This document shows, in pieces, positions 62,459-64,000 of a stretch of 64,000 bases of DNA (its first letter is position 1; each line of letters begins with the position of its first letter). Position numbers and translations under genes: made by a program. The DNA lies in the NCBI GenBank assembly GCA_020310875.1, contig CM035441.1, forward strand, positions 87,234,277-87,298,276, in the 5' to 3' direction. Below the pieces are notes generated by a model. It saw only the letters and a list, made by a program, of their open reading frames with translations. It had not been told where the DNA came from and made no database searches. This DNA is from Ceratopteris richardii (lineage: Eukaryota; Streptophyta; Polypodiopsida; Polypodiales; Pteridaceae).

Positions 62459-63160
62459 TGAAAGAACTTGGAGAAGCTTGTCGAAGGTAGAAAAGTGCGT
62501 TTCGAAGCGATGAAGTTTGGTCAAGCCAACCGGCACAAGACCAGCCCTTGAGCTTATGGAGACTCAAATAGACCTTATAGGCATGCTATAAGTGCAAAGA
62601 AACACACTATGTACCTTGGAGCATCAAGGAGAATGAGTCCATACAAAACAGATAGGTTCGCGGGTCAACTAGCTCAAAAAACTTACTATCTATGGAAGAG
62701 ACAATGAACTTCAAATGCCCATAGCGACCAGCGTGATTACAATTAGAACAAATCCTTTTATGGGAGTGATACACATAGGGTTGAGTGTATGGAATGCACA
62801 AAAGTATAAGGAATAAGCAAAATATGCTATAGGAATGAATGCGACATTCACCGGGGGTACCTCCTATTTTTCAGGAATACGCAGAGATTGACCCCGAGGT
62901 AGAAAAACTGAGATTTCTCCAAATCTGCTGAACCAAATGCTTTGCAAATTTAGACGCATAAACTAGACAGTGATACCTTTCCAATGCGTCCTCTTGCACT
63001 CAATTTGGAGCTCTGAGGAGAGAGCAGCAGCCTCTTCAAGACTACTGTTGGCGAAGAAGATGATGCAGAAAATGGAAGGAGCAAGACCATGATGGTCACA
63101 AGTGTATGTATATTGCTTCCATGTATAATACAAGTGATTTCAACTCCTTATATAGCCTCT
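62459..63160 (-). mobile_element. Array LTR 8 (partial)
   Basis: About 700 of 1080 bp, the part next to the unit 7 primer site. Confidence 0.9.
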
Positions 63161-63940
63161 GTAACCCATCTGAGTTGAATCTTGCTTGCGAAGTTGGCTT
63201 GGGAAGTCTCTTCTTCATCTTCTTCCTTCTTCTTGCCTTTCTGCTTCTTATCCTTCTTATCTGCATATAGAGCACTAGTTGAATTACCATGATAAGAGTT
63301 ACCTTCCTTTATGCTATTGTTGGCTTCTTGATTGAAGAGTTGTCCAAGAAAGATGTTGAAGTCTGGAGTTTTCACATCCATGATGAGATCATAGGCTGTC
63401 GTGAAGGATTTCCATTGCTTATCACTTCGAATGCCGTTGAGAATTTGCCTCATGATGACCTCTTCTTCAATCAGCTCTCCAATGGATGCTAACTGATCCG
63501 CAACCTCTTTGACCTTGGTAACAAACTCTGTGATGGTTTGTTTAGGTGTCTTCTTCATTTGGTTGAACTCGTTCCAAAGATGATTCTTTCTTGCTTTGGT
63601 ACTAGCAGAAAAGAAAGTCTCCAGGGCATCCCAAGTCTCTTGAGATGTCTTGCATCCTCTAATATGTGGTAATAGAAAGTCAAAGATAGAGTTTAGTATG
63701 TACGACCTTGCTTGAGCATCCCTTGCGCACCAAAGTGTGAGCTTATCTGTCTCCTCTTGTGTAGGTCCTCCTTTGGATCTTGGAATAGGCATAGCTTCAT
63801 CACCTGCTACAATTCCATAAAGATTTCTACCTTGCAAATAGGCCTCCATTCTGATTTGCCAAGCCGCGTAGTTGTGTCGATCAAGCTTCTCGATCATTGA
63901 GGGAAAGCCGTCACCCATCTTGAACTAGCTCTGATACCAC
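63161..63940 (-). mobile_element. Copia array unit 8, gag remnant
   Basis: Only gag (from 63918) and its primer site remain, with a short out-of-place pol segment at the left edge. Heavily reduced. Confidence 0.9.
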
Positions 63941-64000
63941 TGAAAGAACTTGGAGAAGCTTGTCGAAGGTAGAAAAGTGCGTTTCGAAGCGATGGAGTTT
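63941..64000 (-). mobile_element. Array LTR 9, cut by the window edge
   Basis: The first 60 bp match the other LTRs. The array therefore continues to the right of the window. Confidence 0.9.

Larger units (their letters stand above)
19428..64000 (-). repeat. Tandem array of one Ty1/copia family: nine LTRs, eight internal regions
   Basis: Along the + strand the order is LTR - internal - LTR - internal and so on, each LTR serving both neighbours. The left edge is at 19428; the right edge lies outside the window. Whole LTRs are 1080 bp (TGAAAGAACTTGG ... TGTTCCAACA) and whole internal regions about 4.09 kb once later insertions are subtracted. Every internal region reads right to left, with an initiator-Met-type primer site at its right end and a polypurine tract at its left end. 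LTR copies differ by only a few per cent (LTR 4 and LTR 6 by roughly 1.5%), so the array is young. No target duplications separate the units, which fits growth by unequal crossing-over between LTRs rather than repeated insertion. Confidence 0.95.

Overview
The window is nuclear DNA of a land plant with a large, retrotransposon-filled genome. The plant assignment rests on an exon of a KUP/HAK/KT-type potassium transporter (1008-1153), a decayed PLS-type pentatricopeptide-repeat gene (5520-5822), and plant-type Ty1/copia and Ty3/gypsy elements with initiator-Met or Asp-type primer-binding sites. I cannot name the species.

Layout. (1) 1-9.2 kb is AT-rich and gene-poor. It holds the end of a coiled-coil ORF, the transporter exon, a long CA/TA microsatellite, a collapsed hAT transposon, minisatellites, the PPR pseudogene, an exact tandem duplication and a long polypurine tract. 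(2) 9.3-18.2 kb is a patchwork of broken Ty3/gypsy pieces. It holds an unknown ORF followed by a polypurine tract and a + strand LTR, then, on the - strand, a retropepsin ORF, an array of about 18 copies of a 16-bp palindrome, an Asp-type primer site and an LTR homologous to the + strand one but inverted. Further on are an accessory ORF and a separate gag-bearing element with its own 460-bp LTR. (3) 18.2-19.4 kb is unannotated and ends in a TCTA microsatellite. (4) 19428 to the window end is one tandem array of a single Ty1/copia family on the - strand: nine LTRs (1080 bp when whole) alternate with eight internal regions (about 4.09 kb when whole), neighbouring units sharing one LTR. All eight units are broken.

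Three later insertions sit inside the array, each with a 5-bp target duplication: a whole-looking second copia element (43660-49879; 901-bp LTRs differing at 6 sites; one 1452-codon gag-pol frame), a solo LTR of a family related to the array's own (54462-55732), and a 3.06-kb element whose ends are inverted copies of each other although it carries an LTR and an Asp-type primer site (57021-60081). The first 11 bp of that element also occur at exactly the same target position in another array unit (35131).

The most interesting signals are the array and its apparent two-unit higher-order repeat, the inverted-ended LTR insertion with its trace in a second unit, and the palindrome array. Apart from the transporter exon I see no host gene likely to be functional. 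No RNA gene, CRISPR or cellular operon is present.
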